Source of the DNA: Guptibacillus hwajinpoensis
GTDB lineage: Bacteria; Bacillota; Bacilli; Bacillales; Bacillaceae_O
Assembly (NCBI GenBank): GCA_016841765.1
Contig: JAENYN010000008.1
Span: 38,791-102,790, forward strand
Length of the DNA: 64,000 nucleotides
Direction of reading: 5' to 3'
Shown here: piece by piece, positions 60,933 to 64,000 of the stretch
Layout of the letters: every line of letters begins with the position of its first letter
How positions within the stretch are numbered: the stretch's first letter is position 1
Position numbers and translations under genes: made by a program
The notes under the pieces: generated by a model
Databases searched by the model: none
What the model saw: the letters and a program-made list of their open reading frames with translations, nothing else
Told to the model about the DNA's origin: nothing

Positions 60933-62891
60933 ATGAAGGAAACATTAAAACAATCATACATGCTTGCATTTTTTATCTTATCCCTAGTTTCCATGGAACT
61001 CATATTCCGATTCGCGTCAGACCGGGTGTTTTCCGTCACGGGACTATTTATTGTGTTGCTCTTTTCCACCACTGCCGGCTCATTTCTTTATCTGTTGAGC
61101 AGTTTTTCAAAGGCCAAATCACTCAACAGATTTTTATCGATCGTTCTCCTGGGCTTCACCGCTTTTATTTTCTCTTCACAGTTAATCTACTATAAAATGT
61201 TCAGAACGTATTATTCACTTTACTCAGCACAGAATGCAGGACAGGCCGCTGAATTTTGGAGGGATGCGCTGACCACTTCCATAAAACACGGCATATGGAT
61301 CCTCCTGTTTTTCCTGCCGGTCTTTTATCTTGCTGTCTTCGGAAGAAGCGTAAGTAATTTTAAACAAATTTCCTGGATGAACCGGACTGTGATCATTTGC
61401 TGCATGGTGCTTGTGCATGCAGCCGGCCTGTTGACGGTTTATGGAAGCGGCCGCGAGCAGCTTTCGGCTTATGATCTTTACTTCAAAAGCAGTTCCCCCA
61501 TCCACTCCGTTAAAAAACTAGGTATGGTGACAACGATGCGACTTGATTTACAGCGGCTCGCCACCGATTGGTCCCCTATACTGGAAACATCACCCGAGTA
61601 TTTGTCACCCCTGCCGGATACGTCCGCAGATAAAGCGGAATCTGAGCAGCACGCTCCAGAGTACAATATAATGGATATCGATTTTGATAAGCTTATTTCC
61701 AATGAAAGAAACGATCAGCTGAAGGACATGCACAACTATTTCAAAAATGTGCCGCCAACCCCAAAAAATGAATATACCGGAAAATATAAAGGATACAATC
61801 TCATTTTTATTACAGCAGAAGCTTTTTCCCCTTATGCAGTTCGTAGAGACGTGACCCCCACTTTATATAAAATGGTGAATGAGGGGTTCCGGTTTACAAA
61901 TTTTTATAATCCGATTTGGGGAGTGAGCACGAGCGACGGGGAATATGTCGCGTGTACAGGCCTTATTCCAAAAAAAGGGGTATGGAGTTTCTATAAATCA
62001 GGAGACAACCATCTTCCGTTTGTGATGGGCAACCAGCTGAAAAAACTCGGTTATAAAACCAACGCCTATCACAATCATACGTACTCCTATTACAAAAGGC
62101 ATATTTCCCATCCGAATATGGGGTATGACTATAAAGCCGTCGGCAACGGGCTCGACATGAAAAAGACATGGCCGGAGTCCGACCTGGAAATGATTGAAAA
62201 GACCGTTCCCGAATATGTAAACAGTCAGCCGTTCCATGCCTATTACATGACTGTAAGCGGCCATATGCAATACAACTTCAACGGCAATTTCATCGCCTGG
62301 AAGAACAGACAGTATGTACAGTCCCTTCCCTTTTCCCGGGCAGGCAAGGCCTATATCGCGACCCAGGTGGAACTTGACCGCGCCCTCAAGCGGTTGAATG
62401 AAATGCTTGAAGAAGCGGGAGTCGCCGACAAAACGCTTATCGCCTTGAGTGCCGACCATTTTCCGTATGGACTCGAAAATGAAGTCATCGACGAACTAGC
62501 GGGACATCGTGTGGAACGGAACTTTGAGCTATACAAAAGCCCATTCATTCTCTATGCGAAAGGAATGAAACCAGTTACAATCGATAAACCCGCTTCAAGC
62601 CTTGATATCATCCCGACCCTATCCAACCTGCTCGGCCTTGAATATGATTCAAGGCTTTTGATGGGAAAAGATATCCTGTCAGATGCCGAACCGCTGATCT
62701 TGTTTAATAATAAAAGCTTTATTACCGACAAAGGCCGTTATAACTCAGTAACCGGCACATTCACCCCTGCCAAAGGCGAAAGTGTCGATAACGATTACGT
62801 AAAGCGGGTATCTGCCATAGTGGACAGCAAATTCCACTATGCGGCCCGGATTTTGGAGGCGGATTATTATCGGAAGGTTATGCCAGAATAG
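60933..62891 (+). CDS. LTA synthase-family sulfatase-fold phosphoglycerol transferase
   Basis: A 652-residue protein. The first 170 residues hold about five hydrophobic helices, then a linker and a large outer domain with the alkaline phosphatase/sulfatase fold. FITAEAFSPYAV supplies the metal-binding Glu (E296), WGVSTSDGEYVA the likely catalytic Thr (T333), and LSADHFPYGL the metal-binding Asp-His pair. Such enzymes move glycerol-phosphate from phosphatidylglycerol to lipoteichoic acid, or act as primases. ATG follows GGGTGG. It stands alone with a terminator. Confidence 0.88.
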   Translation: MKETLKQSYMLAFFILSLVSMELIFRFASDRVFSVTGLFIVLLFSTTAGSFLYLLSSFSKAKSLNRFLSIVLLGFTAFIFSSQLIYYKMFRTYYSLYSAQNAGQAAEFWRDALTTSIKHGIWILLFFLPVFYLAVFGRSVSNFKQISWMNRTVIICCMVLVHAAGLLTVYGSGREQLSAYDLYFKSSSPIHSVKKLGMVTTMRLDLQRLATDWSPILETSPEYLSPLPDTSADKAESEQHAPEYNIMDIDFDKLISNERNDQLKDMHNYFKNVPPTPKNEYTGKYKGYNLIFITAEAFSPYAVRRDVTPTLYKMVNEGFRFTNFYNPIWGVSTSDGEYVACTGLIPKKGVWSFYKSGDNHLPFVMGNQLKKLGYKTNAYHNHTYSYYKRHISHPNMGYDYKAVGNGLDMKKTWPESDLEMIEKTVPEYVNSQPFHAYYMTVSGHMQYNFNGNFIAWKNRQYVQSLPFSRAGKAYIATQVELDRALKRLNEMLEEAGVADKTLIALSADHFPYGLENEVIDELAGHRVERNFELYKSPFILYAKGMKPVTIDKPASSLDIIPTLSNLLGLEYDSRLLMGKDILSDAEPLILFNNKSFITDKGRYNSVTGTFTPAKGESVDNDYVKRVSAIVDSKFHYAARILEADYYRKVMPE

Positions 62892-63042
62892 CGGGAAAGC
62901 GGTTCCTGTCACTTCTATTTTAAAATCGAAAAGAACCGGCCCCTGACCCGGACTTACTCGCGATAAATATTATTTCTTATTCTTTATGAACAGGCTCACA
63001 TATGCCCCCTGAGTGGACATAATAATTTTTTAGTACTTCCCC

Positions 63043-63077
63043 ACCGCCATCAGTTAAAAACTGGTGGCTTTTTTTAT
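63043..63077 (+). terminator. Terminator downstream of the LTA synthase-family gene
   Basis: Stem GCCATCAGT / ACTGGTGGC with a short loop, followed by seven T. Confidence 0.75.
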
Positions 63078-63243
63078 GTGTTAGAAAGAAAAACATGTTA
63101 TACGAGATCAACGTAATTTCAGGTTTTTATATCTTGTCGTACCAAGGTCATGTAAAACTCCGTATCTCCAAGAAGTTCATTTTACATTAACCAAATGATT
63201 AATAGGTGCATACCCTAACGTAGGAAAAGGAGGTTTTACCGAT

Positions 63244-63612
63244 ATGTACGACGAGTTACAGAATAATCAGGAAGTCCAAAGAGCAACCCCGCAGTCTCAG
63301 GCAGACATTATGCAACTCTGCAGAAGGTACATGAACTTTCATGTTCAAGCACAAATGAGAGATGGATCAGCTGTAGAAGGTATTCTAACGGACATGGATC
63401 AAGAAGGCATGACAATGTTAGTTCCTGAAGAAGTGGATGAAACGGAGCTTAAGAGCAACACAAGGCAATATGGCGGTTTTGGGAGAAGAAGGTTTAGACG
63501 ATTCCGCAGACGGCGGTTTCCGTTTTATCCATTTGTATTTATAGCGCCATATCCTTATTATTATCCACCTTACCCATACTCCCCTTATCCTTATCAATAT
63601 CCTTACTATTAA
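63244..63612 (+). CDS. Arginine- and tyrosine-rich coat-like protein
   Basis: A 122-residue protein. Residues about 25-65 (YMNFHVQAQMRDGSAVEGIL, TDMDQEGMTMLVPE) resemble a small Sm-like beta domain. Then follows an Arg-rich stretch (GRRRFRRFRRRRFPFYP) and a tail of PY and YP repeats, as in spore coat or outer-layer proteins. ATG follows AAAGGAGG. A decayed copy of its C-terminal half lies at 59549-59706. The spore role is inferred from composition and the YmaF-like neighbour. Confidence 0.75.
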   Translation: MYDELQNNQEVQRATPQSQADIMQLCRRYMNFHVQAQMRDGSAVEGILTDMDQEGMTMLVPEEVDETELKSNTRQYGGFGRRRFRRFRRRRFPFYPFVFIAPYPYYYPPYPYSPYPYQYPYY

Positions 63613-63652
63613 AGTGAAGTGAGTTTCTTATTCCTTGTCTGCTCAATTCTTT

Positions 63653-63676
63653 GCACCTAAGAGGTGCACTTTTTTA
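63653..63676 (+). terminator. Terminator of the coat-like gene
   Basis: Stem GCACCT / AGGTGC with loop AAG, then a T run. Confidence 0.85.
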
Positions 63677-63910
63677 TTTAGTCTTCATTTAGATCATGGT
63701 TAAACTTCTCGCCTCGAAGCTAATGATAAGCCTAAAGCGATTTGGTCTTAACCCAATAAATTTTCTCCCCTCTTTAAGTGAAGGCTCATATACACTTGAT
63801 TAAAAAGCACATATAGAGCTATTTACTTAGTCATGGCCCTATAGCACAAGCATACTTATTTTCACCCCATATGATAAACAGTATAGCAAGAAAAGGGGTG
63901 AATGCTAATC

Positions 63911-63967
63911 ATGAAAAGAAAAATCAGAAATAAGGATCTGGCTGATTGTGACCGTCAAGTAATTTGA
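63911..63967 (+). pseudogene. 5' fragment of a gene cut by an insertion
   Basis: ATG at 63911 with an AAGGGGTGA site opens MKRKIRNKDLADCDRQVI and then stops where a possible insertion sequence end begins. The true product cannot be seen. Confidence 0.4.
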
Positions 63968-64000
63968 CACACTTTTTGCCGATTAATTTGGAACACTTTC
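63954..64000 (+). mobile_element. Possible IS end at the window edge (IS21-like)
   Basis: The last 45 bases contain two related motifs, TTTGACACACTTTTT and TTTGGAACACTTTC. Short repeated motifs of this kind mark the ends of IS21-family elements. The rest lies outside the window, so transposase genes cannot be checked. Confidence 0.35.

Overview
The window looks like a chromosomal segment of an endospore-forming Bacillaceae bacterium. Ribosome binding sites are strong (AGGAGG type), TTG and GTG starts are common, and the blocks pgi, yugJ-like dehydrogenase, yuzA, yugI, alaT/alaR and yugF recall the yug region of Bacillus subtilis. No rRNA, tRNA or CRISPR array was seen.

Left part (about 1-37 kb, mostly metabolic genes). 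A thiolase and a short-chain dehydrogenase sit behind a promoter with a FadR-type operator. Then come pgi and a large carbohydrate/glycerate block on the minus strand: glycerate kinase, a GntP permease, an ABC sugar importer without its ATPase, a LacI-type repressor, a family 4 glycosyltransferase, a GH13_18 phosphorylase resembling E. coli YcjM (glucosylglycerate phosphorylase), a CdaR-type regulator and a second GntP permease. Four copies of one 14-bp near-palindrome lie in this block and probably form the LacI operator set. Read together, the block looks like a system that imports a glycerate-containing glycoside, phosphorolyses it to glucose-1-phosphate and glycerate, and feeds both into glycolysis. 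After this come an iron alcohol dehydrogenase, yuzA, yugI, an ECF sigma factor with a very large anti-sigma-like partner and a self-type promoter, a sodium-dependent transporter, alaT/alaR, a DUF421/DUF4363 pair, D-amino acid aminotransferase with a DmpA-type peptidase, yugF, a cupin and a DUF817 protein.

Right part (about 37-60 kb, accessory and more AT-rich). Many short membrane proteins, several under 60 codons, are mixed with decaying genes: a frameshifted MFS transporter, truncated VOC and coat-like genes, and a nonsense-interrupted mini-protein. A MITE-like element with terminal inverted repeats and a target duplication sits here, with a second copy near 28 kb. Between 54.4 and 55.6 kb there is a small Sda-like sporulation checkpoint protein, followed by a c-di-GMP-I (GEMM) riboswitch in front of an EAL phosphodiesterase. 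A lipoprotein gene at 57-58.5 kb has a broken partial copy at 18 kb.

Right end (60-64 kb). A YmaF-like protein, an LTA-synthase-family sulfatase and an arginine/tyrosine-rich coat-like protein are followed by what may be the end of an insertion sequence cut by the window edge.

Repeats are unusually varied: five copies of a TTGCCTGGCAATTGCC palindrome in the first 22 kb (one acting as a terminator), a 52-bp palindromic tandem array at 30.2-30.9 kb, a 21-bp array at 32.3 kb and a loose CACGCC-based repeat at 19.5 kb.
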